Notes: generated by a model not told the origin, from the sequence alone. Shown: positions 7,953 through 14,832, counted from the stretch's first letter. The stretch: DNA of 14,832 nt from JACNIZ01 sp964344765 (GCA_964344765.1 CAYFOM010000062.1:1-14832); one strand, 5' to 3'. Program-made: numbers and translations.

Positions 7953-8641
7953 TGGCCGACACTCTTTTCTTCGTTGTTCTGCCTTACGTTGCACTGGTTC
8001 TGTTCTTCCTCGTCGGCTTCATTCGTTACCGCCGGCGTCCGTTCACAGTTACCAGCTTGTCGTCGCAGTTCCTAGACAACCGCAAGCACTTCTGGAGCAC
8101 GGTTCCGTTCCACTACGGGCTGATTGGGGTGTTGCTCATTCACTTGGCCGGGCTGTTCATTCCTGACACTTTGCTGGCCTGGAATACCTCGGTTGTGCGC
8201 TTGGTCTTCCTTGAAGTGACCGGCTTGGCGCTGGGCATCATGTCGTTGATCGGCCTGGTCAACGCAATGGCGCGCCGTGTGCAGAGCTCGCGCTTATGGG
8301 TGATCACCAACGCCACGGATTGGGTACTGCTGGTGCTCCTGCTGATCCAAATCGTGCTTGGCATTCTGGTCGCGATTTACAACGGCTGGGGCAGCTCGTG
8401 GTTCGCCACCAATGCTTCGCCGTGGTTGTGGTCTCTGTTCACACTGAGCCCCGACCTTAGCTATGTCGCCGGCATGCCGCTGTTGGTCAAGCTGCACATC
8501 ATCAACGCGTGGTTGCTGATTGGCTTCTTCCCCTTCACGCGACTGATTCACGTCATCGTCATTCCGAACCCGTACCTGTGGCGCAAGACGCAGGTCGTTC
8601 TGTGGAACCGCGACCGCAAGCGCGTTCGCATTCGTGACTAA
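7952..8641 (+). CDS. narI: Respiratory nitrate reductase gamma subunit NarI (cytochrome b)
   Basis: This is the membrane subunit that oxidises quinol at the outer face, passes electrons over two b hemes and anchors NarGH. The 229-residue protein (E. coli 225) has five hydrophobic spans. The heme-ligand histidines are in place: His54 and His64 (FHYGLIGVLLIH; E. coli 56 and 66) and His182 and His200 (KLHIINAW ... RLIH; E. coli 187 and 205, same 18-residue spacing). The C-terminal basic tail (NRDRKRVRIRD) is cytoplasmic, as expected for contact with NarGH. The start overlaps the narJ stop by one base. Confidence 0.97.
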   Translation: MADTLFFVVLPYVALVLFFLVGFIRYRRRPFTVTSLSSQFLDNRKHFWSTVPFHYGLIGVLLIHLAGLFIPDTLLAWNTSVVRLVFLEVTGLALGIMSLIGLVNAMARRVQSSRLWVITNATDWVLLVLLLIQIVLGILVAIYNGWGSSWFATNASPWLWSLFTLSPDLSYVAGMPLLVKLHIINAWLLIGFFPFTRLIHVIVIPNPYLWRKTQVVLWNRDRKRVRIRD

Positions 8642-8654
8642 TTCTTAACCGGGC

Positions 8655-8681
8655 GAGCGGGGGGCCACTTTCCTCCCGCTC
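8655..8681 (+). other. Hairpin between narI and narK1, no U-tract
   Basis: GAGCGGGGGG (8655-8664) pairs with CCTCCCGCTC (8672-8681): ten pairs including one G-U, with a 7-base loop. No T run follows (AGCCACCACA), so it is not a classical intrinsic terminator. It lies 14 bases after the narI stop in the only sizeable gap of the operon (119 bases). It could stabilise the narGHJI message 3' end, mark a processing site or cause partial read-through. No separate promoter was recognised before narK1. Confidence 0.6.
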
Positions 8682-8760
8682 AGCCACCACATCTCAAGCC
8701 GTTCAGGCGCCCGCTACGCCACCAATCACCCCTCCCTCGCATTCGGAATGGAGTTCCGCG

Positions 8761-10266
8761 ATGTCTGCTAGTAGCAAAGAGTTCAACCCACTGCAGTTCT
8801 TGTCATTCAAAGGTCCATATCGGATCTTGCATATGACGTGGTTTGCGTTTTTCCTGACGTTTATGTGTTGGTTCAACATGGCACCGCTTGCTGCCGCCAT
8901 GAAGGAGGACCTGAACTTAACTGACGGTGATCTCAAGGTGCTGATGATTTGTAACGTTGCGCTGACCATCCCGGCGCGCATCATCATTGGTATGTTGTTG
9001 GATAAGTTTGGCCCGCGAAAAGTCTTCTCCGGCCTACTGATTGTGATGTCCATTCCGTGTTTCATCTTTGCGATGTCTGACACGATGATTCAGTTGGTCA
9101 TCACCCGCCTGTTGCTCGGTGTAATCGGCGCAGGCTTCGTCATCGGCATTCGCATGGTCGCAGAATGGTTCCCGCCCAAAGATGTGGGCGAGGCCGAAGG
9201 CATCTATGGTGGCTTCGGTAACTTTGGCTCGGCAGCATCGGCATTTACCCTGCCGACGATCGCCATTTTCTTGGGCTCGTTGTTCGGTGGAGATGAAAGC
9301 TGGCGTTACGCCATTGCCATTACCGGTGCGACCTGCTTGATCTACGGTTTTATTTACTACGCCAGCGTTACCGATACACCTCCTGGAAAGACTTACCACA
9401 AGCCGAAGCGCGCAGGTGCGATGGAAGTCACATCGATGGCTTCCCTATATGGCTTGATTTTTATGCAGGTCCCGATGATCTTTGCGTTGGGCTTGCTGGT
9501 TTGGAAGCTTCACAACTTTGAATTCCTGCCAACACAAGGCGCGCACATCGGCTATGGCGTCTTGATCAGCATTTTGATCTTCCAGGCCTATAGGGCTTGG
9601 ACCATCAATGTTCCGCACATCCGTGAAGGATACGCCGAGGACGACAAGTGGGAGTTCCGCCAAGTCGCCATTCTCGACCTGGCGTACTTCGTGACCTTTG
9701 GCTCCGAATTAGCGGTCGTTTCGATGCTGCCGTTGTTCTTCAAGAACACCTTTGATCTGACCCTCGCCCAGGCAGGCATGATCGCCGCTTCGTTCGCTTT
9801 CATGAACTTGTTCGCTCGCCCGATGGGTGGATTCCTATCCGATAAGTTGGGCTCGCGTCGCAAGACGCTGACATTCTTGCTTGCTGGTTTGGCCATCGGC
9901 TACTTCTTGATGAGTAACATCAACAGCTCATGGCCGATCCCATTGGCAATTGCTGCAACCATGTGCTGCTCGTTCTTCGTGCAGGCTGGTGAAGGTGCAG
10001 TGTTTGCCGTCGTGCCTTTGGTGAAGAAGCGCGTAACGGGTCAAATCGCCGGCATGGTCGGCGCTTACGGAAACGTCGGTGCGGTTTGCTTGCTGACCGT
10101 GTTCAGCTTTGTCACGCCGCCGACCTTCTTCCTCACCATCAGCGGTTGCGCCATCGTGTGCATGATCGCATCCCTGGCGTTGAAAGAGCCGAAGGGTTCC
10201 TTCGCCGACGCCCACCATGACGAAGCGGATCTCTCTGATCCCGCTGCAACCGGAGTCACCGGATGA
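8761..10266 (+). CDS. narK1: Nitrate/nitrite porter, NarK1-like (MFS, NNP family)
   Basis: This inner-membrane transporter probably imports nitrate (proton-linked in the NarK1 subgroup). Nitrate-binding Arg73 (IPARIIIG) and Arg353 (LFARPMGG) match E. coli NarK Arg89 and Arg305. Both nitrate signatures are present: GGFGNFG (150-156) and GMVGAYGNVG (431-440). DKFGPRK and DKLGSRRK are the MFS loop motifs. The 501 residues exceed the usual ~430-460. The distance between the two arginines is 280 versus 216 in E. coli NarK. The excess lies mostly between the halves, where residues ~226-250 and ~261-280 look like two extra membrane helices, suggesting 14 instead of 12 spans. The start is ATG with GGAG about 8 bases upstream. 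The stop overlaps the next porter (ATGA). Confidence 0.95.
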   Translation: MSASSKEFNPLQFLSFKGPYRILHMTWFAFFLTFMCWFNMAPLAAAMKEDLNLTDGDLKVLMICNVALTIPARIIIGMLLDKFGPRKVFSGLLIVMSIPCFIFAMSDTMIQLVITRLLLGVIGAGFVIGIRMVAEWFPPKDVGEAEGIYGGFGNFGSAASAFTLPTIAIFLGSLFGGDESWRYAIAITGATCLIYGFIYYASVTDTPPGKTYHKPKRAGAMEVTSMASLYGLIFMQVPMIFALGLLVWKLHNFEFLPTQGAHIGYGVLISILIFQAYRAWTINVPHIREGYAEDDKWEFRQVAILDLAYFVTFGSELAVVSMLPLFFKNTFDLTLAQAGMIAASFAFMNLFARPMGGFLSDKLGSRRKTLTFLLAGLAIGYFLMSNINSSWPIPLAIAATMCCSFFVQAGEGAVFAVVPLVKKRVTGQIAGMVGAYGNVGAVCLLTVFSFVTPPTFFLTISGCAIVCMIASLALKEPKGSFADAHHDEADLSDPAATGVTG

Positions 10267-11981
10267 GTACCCTCGAGAAGTGGGATGTCGAAGACCAGGC
10301 ATTCTGGGAATCCACCGGCAAAAAAATAGCCAACCGGAATCTCTGGATTTCGATCCCCAGCTTGCTGTGCGGCTTTGCCGTGTGGCTGATGTGGGGCATC
10401 ATTACGGTGCAAATGAAAAACCTGGGCTTTACCTTCGGCAAGTCGCCGGAGGAAGCCATGGGCTTGCTGTTCATGCTGCCGGCAATCGCTGGTTTGACCG
10501 GCGCCACGCTGCGCATCCCCAGCACCTTCTTCATACGCCTCGCGGGTGGTCGTAACACCATCTTCTTCACGACGGCGTTGTTGATGATTCCCGCGCTCGG
10601 CGCGGCATTTGCGTTGCAAGACCCAGAAACGCCCTTCACGATCTTTATGGCGCTGGCATTCCTGTCGGGCATTGGCGGTGGCAACTTCGCCTCATCGATG
10701 TCCAACATCAGCTTCTTCTACCCGAAGAAAGTTCAAGGTTACGCGCTAGGTATGAACGCCGGCTTGGGTAACTTCGGCGTGACGACGATGCAGATCTTGA
10801 TCCCGCTGTGCATGACCGCCGCCATCGTCGGTCCGTTCAGTGGCGACCCGGAACAGCTGACGTCAACTAGCGGCACTATCTTCAAGCGCATTGAAGCCGG
10901 CTCGGACACCTACTTGTCCAGCGCCGGCTGGGTTTGGATGTACTGGCTGATCCCATTAGCATTCCTCGGCTGGTTCAAGCTCAACAACATCAAGACCGAA
11001 GCGGTTACTCCCGGCCTGAAGTCACCATTGGTTTCCTTCGGTCGAATCACCTGGCTGTTGCTGATCGGCCTTGCCACAGCCGCCGCTGGCCTCTACTTCA
11101 TCTTGACTTACATCTCGATGACCTGGGTGAAGTGGATCGTGCTGCCATGTGTTATTGCCGCCACCGTCATTTTGATGAAGGCTTTGTCGCCGGGCGAAAT
11201 CAAGGGCAACCTGGATCGCCAGTACAAGATTTTCAACAACAAGCACACGTGGGTGATGACCATCATCTACACGATGACCTTTGGTTCGTTCATCGGCTTC
11301 TCGGCCGCAGTAGGACTTGCCATTAAGTTCATCTTTGGCGTGATGCACTACGAAGTCGAAGGACTGACGGAAATCCTGGCGGCCGGTCAGGGTGTCTTCG
11401 CCGACCCGGCCGTGGTGGCCGCCGCGCAAAAGGCGCTAACCACTGCAACAGCCAATGGCGACACTTGGATCCACATCAACAACCCGAATGGTCCGGCAAC
11501 CTTCATGTATGTTTGGGTGGGCGCATTCGTCGGCGCGTTGATTCGACCGATTGGCGGAATGATTTCCGACAAGGTTGGCGGCGCCATCGTGACTCAAGTG
11601 GTGGCGGTAATCATGACGCTTTCGGCTGTCGGTGTGGGTTACTACTCGTCGCTTGCATACCAGTCGAATTCGCCGGAAGAGTTCTTCATGCCCTTCTTTG
11701 TGTTGATCGTAATCCTGTTTGGAGCGACCGGTGTTGGAAATGGCTCAACCTTCCGTACCATCTCGATGGTCTTCAACGCTGAGCAGGCTGGTCCGGTCCT
11801 TGGTTGGACTTCGGCGGTCGCGGCTTACGGCGCCTTCTTGGTGCCCAAGCTGATCGGTGAGCAGATGAAGGCGGGTGCGCCGGAAATCGCAATGTACGGC
11901 TTGGCGGTGTTCTACGCCATCTGCGCCGTACTGAATTGGTGGTACTACCTCGGTCCCAAGGCTGACTTTAAGAACCCCTGA
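10263..11981 (+). CDS. narK2: Nitrate/nitrite porter, NarK2/E. coli NarK-like (MFS, NNP family)
   Basis: This is a second transporter of a different subgroup, probably a nitrate/nitrite antiporter like E. coli NarK. The N-terminus (DQAFWESTGKKIANRNLWIS) is strongly E. coli NarK/NarU-like. Arg84 (TLRIPSTFF) and Arg428 (LIRPIGGM) are the nitrate-binding arginines; signature 1 is GMNAGLGNFG (163-172). At 572 residues it is about 110 longer than E. coli NarK (463). The excess comes from a probable extra helix pair (~262-308) and a soluble Gly/Ala-rich loop (~361-410) before the second-half arginine helix. The second signature region reads SAVAAYGAF where E. coli has SAIGAIGGF, so two signature glycines appear to be alanines. 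It is coupled to narK1 by ATGA, with GGAG 7 bases before the start. Adjacent unlike porters recall the fused NarK1-NarK2 protein of Paracoccus. Confidence 0.95.
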   Translation: MSTLEKWDVEDQAFWESTGKKIANRNLWISIPSLLCGFAVWLMWGIITVQMKNLGFTFGKSPEEAMGLLFMLPAIAGLTGATLRIPSTFFIRLAGGRNTIFFTTALLMIPALGAAFALQDPETPFTIFMALAFLSGIGGGNFASSMSNISFFYPKKVQGYALGMNAGLGNFGVTTMQILIPLCMTAAIVGPFSGDPEQLTSTSGTIFKRIEAGSDTYLSSAGWVWMYWLIPLAFLGWFKLNNIKTEAVTPGLKSPLVSFGRITWLLLIGLATAAAGLYFILTYISMTWVKWIVLPCVIAATVILMKALSPGEIKGNLDRQYKIFNNKHTWVMTIIYTMTFGSFIGFSAAVGLAIKFIFGVMHYEVEGLTEILAAGQGVFADPAVVAAAQKALTTATANGDTWIHINNPNGPATFMYVWVGAFVGALIRPIGGMISDKVGGAIVTQVVAVIMTLSAVGVGYYSSLAYQSNSPEEFFMPFFVLIVILFGATGVGNGSTFRTISMVFNAEQAGPVLGWTSAVAAYGAFLVPKLIGEQMKAGAPEIAMYGLAVFYAICAVLNWWYYLGPKADFKNP

Positions 11982-12028
11982 TTCAACTAGAGTGCCGGGG
12001 TTTCGGCCCTGTTGCACGTATGCGTGTG

Positions 12029-12064
12029 CCCTCGGCGGGGCTTTGGTCTCGTCGGGGGTTTTTT
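12029..12064 (+). terminator. Probable intrinsic terminator of the nar operon
   Basis: CCCTCGGC (12029-12036) pairs with GTCGGGGG (12051-12058) through eight pairs, two of them G-U, with a 14-base loop, followed by six T (12059-12064). It lies 47 bases after the narK2 stop. The loop is longer than ideal, but position and U-tract fit an operon end. Confidence 0.7.
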
Positions 12065-12072
12065 GTTTGTGG

Positions 12073-12150
12073 AGTGTTTTGGGGGACGGTTTCGGCGACG
12101 AAGAGTACGCAGGGCGTACTAAAGTCGCCGAAACCGTCCCCCAAAACACT
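12073..12150. repeat. Long perfect palindrome with inner hairpin, REP/BIME-like element
   Basis: A 27-base arm (12073-12099) is perfectly complementary to 12124-12150; G-U and A-T pairs can extend it a few bases outward. Inside is a second perfect 7-bp stem, AGTACGC (12104-12110) with GCGTACT (12114-12120), loop AGG, separated from the main stem by a small asymmetric internal loop (GAAG versus AAA). No T run follows on either side, so it is not simply a terminator. Extragenic position directly behind an operon and a two-storey cruciform are typical of REP-like elements mobilised by RAYT (IS200/IS605-related) transposases. No second copy and no transposase lie in this window, so family membership is inference. 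Confidence 0.85.
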
Positions 12151-12205
12151 TCATATACCGGAGACCTACGCGACCAAATCTGCCCTTCGTGGAAATAGAT
12201 TGAAT

Positions 12206-12238
12206 GGGTGGAGTGGGTGAATGAGAGTGGGAAGGGGG
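12206..12238 (+). other. G-run tract upstream of the acylase gene (loose G-quadruplex pattern)
   Basis: Four runs of at least three G (12206-12208, 12215-12217, 12229-12231, 12234-12238) are separated by 6, 11 and 2 bases on the coding strand, ending 15 bases before the acylase ATG. The second loop is longer than the usual quadruplex limit, and the whole neighbourhood is G-rich, so this may only reflect composition. I see no recognisable promoter between the palindrome and the start codon. Confidence 0.3.
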
Positions 12239-12253
12239 TGTTAGGATCTTTGG

Positions 12254-14632
12254 ATGAAGTGGCGGAAGGTATTGGGTTGGGTTTTGGTTTTGGCGCTGTT
12301 TGTTGGTGGGTGGAAGGGGATTTCGATTTATCGGGGGTTATTGAAGTTGGGGTTGCCCCAGCATGGTGGGGAGGTTCCGCTTGTTGGGTTGATGGGGGAT
12401 GTTGAGGTTCAGTTTGATGAGTGGGGAGTGCCTTATTTGTCGGCGGCGAGTTTGGAGGATTTGGTGCGGGCGATGGGTTGGGTGCATGCCAATGATCGTT
12501 TTGCGCAGATGGAATTGAATCGGCGGGTGGCGTCGGGTCGCTTGGCGGAGGTGATTGGCGAGGCTGGATTGGAGATGGATCGCACCATGATTGAGTTGCA
12601 GGTGCGGTCGATTGCGGAAGGTGCAGTGGCTGGAATGCGTCCGGATTCTTTGGAGTTGTTGAAGGTTTATGCGGATGGGGTGAATGCTTGGTTGCAGCAG
12701 CGCGGTGAGGATTTGCAGCCTTTGTTTCAGTTGACTGGTTTGGAGCCGGAGCCTTGGACGCCGACGGATTCCATGTGCGTGCCGGCGATGTTGGCGGTGA
12801 GTTTGTCGTTTATTAATAAGCGGGTGGAGGAAGAGCGTTATTTGGTGTTGCGGGAGTTGGGCGCCGATGCGGCGTTGGATTGGGTCGGTGAGGATGTGCC
12901 GATTCCGGATGGTTTGTTGGAGCTTCCTTATGAACCGTTATGGGAGGAAGGAAGGGAGGATCCACCTGCAGTTCCGAGTGGCAGCAACAATTGGGCGGTA
13001 TCGGGAGCGTTGACGGAGCATGGATCGGCGCTGGTCGCGAATGATCCGCACTTGGGTTTGCGGCTGCCGTCGATTTGGTATCAGGTGCATTTGCGCTGCC
13101 CACAGTTGGAAGTTGCCGGCATGAGCATCGCAGGTGTGCCGGGCGTGGTGCTCGGGCACAATCAGCATTTGGCTTGGGCGTTCACCAACGTGATGATGGA
13201 TGATCACGACTTGCTGTTCGAGCAAATCAGCGGCGACGGCGCGCAGGTGCTGCGTGGCGATCAATGGGTGAACTTGTTTGAAAAGCGCAATGTCATCAAA
13301 GTCAAAGGCGAAGCCGACGTCGAGCTGACGACTTTCTCTACCGAGCTCGGTCCCATGCTCCCGGCTGATCCGGAAAGCGGATTGCCGCCGCGGACGTTGC
13401 TTTGGTCGGCGTATCACCTCAGCGATCCGCTGACGCCATTTTTGAATTTGGCGCGGGCAAAAACAATCGAGCAAGCCATTACTGCAGCGGGACAGTACCA
13501 AGCGCCGGCGCAAAACATCGTCATCGGCCATACCGACGGCACCGTTGCATGGACTTTGTTCGGACGTCCACCGGCGCGGCCGCGGGAAATGGGGCGCTTG
13601 CCGTCGCCGGCTTGGGATTCCACTTATTACTGGGATGGATTGGCCGATGCCGACGCCAATCCGCGCATCCTTCCTGGTGAGCGCGACACCATCATTACTG
13701 CGAACGCGTTGATGGAGGGTAAAGGCGAAACCTTGCAGGCTGATTACGACACTCCGTTCCGCGCCAAACGCATCGCCGAGTTATTGGAGGAGGGTCCCGA
13801 ATTGGCCGATTCGAATGGCGAGTCACCGAAGTGGACTCCCTCGACTTTGGCTGCACCGCAGAACGATGTGCAAGACGCCTACGCATTGCACTTGCTTTCG
13901 GTCCTACCTGCGGAACTAGGCAACTCCACCGCCGACCGACTGCTGAGCAAACTACGCGAATGGGACGGCGTCAACCGTGTCGAAGGGCGAGCGGCGTTCT
14001 TCTGGTTGTTCGAACGCCAGCTCTTCCAACACATCTTCGGCGATGAGTTGAAGCACCATCACATCCCGATGCCATGGACCTTCCTGCAGCGACAAAAAAT
14101 GCTGCGCGTACTCAACGGTGAAGCCAAACATAACTGGATCGACGACATCACTACGCCCGACCAAAAAGAAAGCCTCGCCGACATCATCCGCGCCGCCCTC
14201 ACTGCGGCATTCAACGAAGGCTTAGATCAATTCGGCGAAGATATCGATCAATGGGCCTACGGTCGCGACCTCCACCATTGGACTCTGCCGCACCATCTCG
14301 ACGCGGTTCCCATCCTCGGCGGTCAATTCACCCGCGGCCCATTCGCCATCGCCGGTTCACCGACTTCGGTCAACGCAATGGGCGGCGCAACCTCCGATTG
14401 GAAAAAGGTCGTCTGGGGCCCATCCATGCGCGTCGTCTGGGACACCGGCAACTGGGACAACTCCCGCGCCGTCCTGCCCGGCGGCCAAAGCGGCCATTTC
14501 AACCATCCCAACTACGACGACCAACTCCCGCTTTACCTAGAAGGCAAAACGCGCGCAGTGCCCTGGAGCCCACGCGCGATTGATGCTGCCGCAGTCACGG
14601 TTATATTTCTCAAGAGAAAAATGGAAAGTTAA
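12254..14632 (+). CDS. Penicillin acylase family protein (Ntn-hydrolase, peptidase S45 type), membrane-anchored
   Basis: This is a periplasmic amidase precursor of 792 residues. An N-terminal signal or anchor helix (about residues 5-22, after MKWRK) is followed by the alpha-chain region with GVPYLSAAS and GWVHANDRFAQMELNRR, typical of the family. The autocatalytic site is PSG-Ser244-NNWAV: cleavage before Ser244 would free the nucleophile and leave a beta chain of 549 residues, the usual size. Beta-chain motifs follow: ANDPHLGLRLPSIWYQVHL, GVPGVVLGHNQHLAWAFTN, and near the end SVNAMGGA and LPGGQSGHFNHPNYDDQ. Family members cleave beta-lactam side chains, acyl-homoserine lactones or other N-acyl compounds; the substrate cannot be read from sequence. 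AGGA 7 bases before the ATG supports the start. The gene is separate from the nar operon. Its strand composition runs from very G-rich at the 5' end to C-rich at the 3' end. Confidence 0.96.
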   Translation: MKWRKVLGWVLVLALFVGGWKGISIYRGLLKLGLPQHGGEVPLVGLMGDVEVQFDEWGVPYLSAASLEDLVRAMGWVHANDRFAQMELNRRVASGRLAEVIGEAGLEMDRTMIELQVRSIAEGAVAGMRPDSLELLKVYADGVNAWLQQRGEDLQPLFQLTGLEPEPWTPTDSMCVPAMLAVSLSFINKRVEEERYLVLRELGADAALDWVGEDVPIPDGLLELPYEPLWEEGREDPPAVPSGSNNWAVSGALTEHGSALVANDPHLGLRLPSIWYQVHLRCPQLEVAGMSIAGVPGVVLGHNQHLAWAFTNVMMDDHDLLFEQISGDGAQVLRGDQWVNLFEKRNVIKVKGEADVELTTFSTELGPMLPADPESGLPPRTLLWSAYHLSDPLTPFLNLARAKTIEQAITAAGQYQAPAQNIVIGHTDGTVAWTLFGRPPARPREMGRLPSPAWDSTYYWDGLADADANPRILPGERDTIITANALMEGKGETLQADYDTPFRAKRIAELLEEGPELADSNGESPKWTPSTLAAPQNDVQDAYALHLLSVLPAELGNSTADRLLSKLREWDGVNRVEGRAAFFWLFERQLFQHIFGDELKHHHIPMPWTFLQRQKMLRVLNGEAKHNWIDDITTPDQKESLADIIRAALTAAFNEGLDQFGEDIDQWAYGRDLHHWTLPHHLDAVPILGGQFTRGPFAIAGSPTSVNAMGGATSDWKKVVWGPSMRVVWDTGNWDNSRAVLPGGQSGHFNHPNYDDQLPLYLEGKTRAVPWSPRAIDAAAVTVIFLKRKMES

Positions 14633-14779
14633 ATGACTTTTGGTATTGGTTTTACTCTTGAGGGGATGTACTATGAACTTATGAACTTAACTCGTCTTTT
14701 AATAGCTACGTTGCTTTCCATACCATTAGGATTTAGTGTGGCAGCAAGCATTCCTGATTTTGTCACCAATTGCCTATGA
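14633..14779 (+). CDS. Short signal-peptide-like frame, possibly the start of a gene broken by an in-frame TGA
   Basis: Immediately after the acylase stop an open frame of 48 codons runs to TGA at 14777-14779. From its internal ATG at 14681 it encodes an exported-protein-like beginning (MNLTRLLIATLLSIPLGFSV, then AASIPDF). The same frame continues open after the TGA to the window edge with protein-like sequence (EVVRENGASPKPELVYP). The region is AT-rich (35% GC in the counted line 14641-14700), unlike the acylase. It may be a real short peptide, a disrupted gene or non-coding sequence; the window ends too soon to decide. No homology is recognised. Confidence 0.25.
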   Translation: MTFGIGFTLEGMYYELMNLTRLLIATLLSIPLGFSVAASIPDFVTNCL

Positions 14780-14832
14780 GAGGTGGTCCGAGAAAACGGA
14801 GCCAGTCCAAAGCCTGAATTAGTTTATCCTTT

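Noticed and set aside
11992..12220. Short open frames of 66-68 codons across the palindrome and terminator
   Set aside because: They arise from hairpin sequence, have no ribosome binding site and no protein-like composition.
14777..14779. Selenocysteine at the in-frame TGA
   Set aside because: No SECIS-like hairpin could be assessed within the few bases left, and the residue context matches no selenoprotein family I know. Gene disruption is simpler.
1..14832. CRISPR arrays, tRNA or rRNA genes, insertion sequences
   Set aside because: No regularly spaced repeats, tRNA-like cloverleaf, rRNA motifs or transposase genes were seen on either strand.

Overview
The window carries a complete respiratory nitrate reductase operon in the order diheme cytochrome c - narG - narH - narJ - narI - narK1 - narK2, all on the + strand. 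It is flanked by an unrelated secreted protein gene (left) and a penicillin-acylase-family gene (right). The organism is a Gram-negative-type bacterium, judging by the exported cytochrome c, the signal peptides and the membrane-anchored periplasmic Ntn-hydrolase. GC content is moderate, with a strong TTG-leucine habit in the flanking genes. Taxonomy cannot be fixed from the sequence. A non-enterobacterial lineage is likely (planctomycete- or acidobacterium-like is only a guess), because the operon layout resembles Thermus narCGHJIK1K2 rather than E. coli narGHJI.

Layout. 1-87: AT-rich leader with no recognisable signal. 88-1176: secreted protein with a Cys-rich patch and what looks like a degenerate HExxH protease motif, closed by a strong intrinsic terminator (1201-1234). 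1235-1429: intergenic regulatory region ending in a well-spaced sigma-54-type -24/-12 element (1390-1405) and a Shine-Dalgarno sequence in front of a TTG start. 1430-8641: cytochrome c, narG, narH, narJ and narI, which overlap or lie within 18 bases of each other. 8642-8760: short gap with a 10-bp hairpin but no U-tract. 8761-11981: two nitrate/nitrite porters coupled by an ATGA overlap. 12029-12064: probable operon terminator. 12073-12150: an exceptional 27-bp perfect palindrome with its own inner hairpin (REP/BIME-like). 12206-12238: G-run tract. 12254-14632: penicillin acylase family protein. 14633-14832: AT-rich edge with a short signal-peptide-like frame broken by TGA.

How the genes work together. 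NarK1/NarK2 move nitrate in and nitrite out. NarG (Mo-bisMGD, FS0) reduces nitrate on the cytoplasmic face with electrons passed from NarI (two b hemes) through the four Fe-S clusters of NarH. NarJ is the assembly chaperone. The diheme membrane-anchored cytochrome c faces the periplasm; as in Thermus it may help assemble NarGHI or link it to other periplasmic electron carriers. All metal ligands I could check in NarG, NarH and NarI are present. The sequence alone does not exclude the reverse reaction (nitrite oxidation, as in Nitrobacter Nxr, which also has a cytochrome c gene upstream), but ordinary nitrate respiration is the simpler reading.

The most interesting points are the possible sigma-54 control of a nar operon, the central insertions in both NarK porters, the palindromic element behind the operon, the strong G-to-C strand-composition gradient inside the acylase gene, and the inactive-looking protease-like protein at the left.
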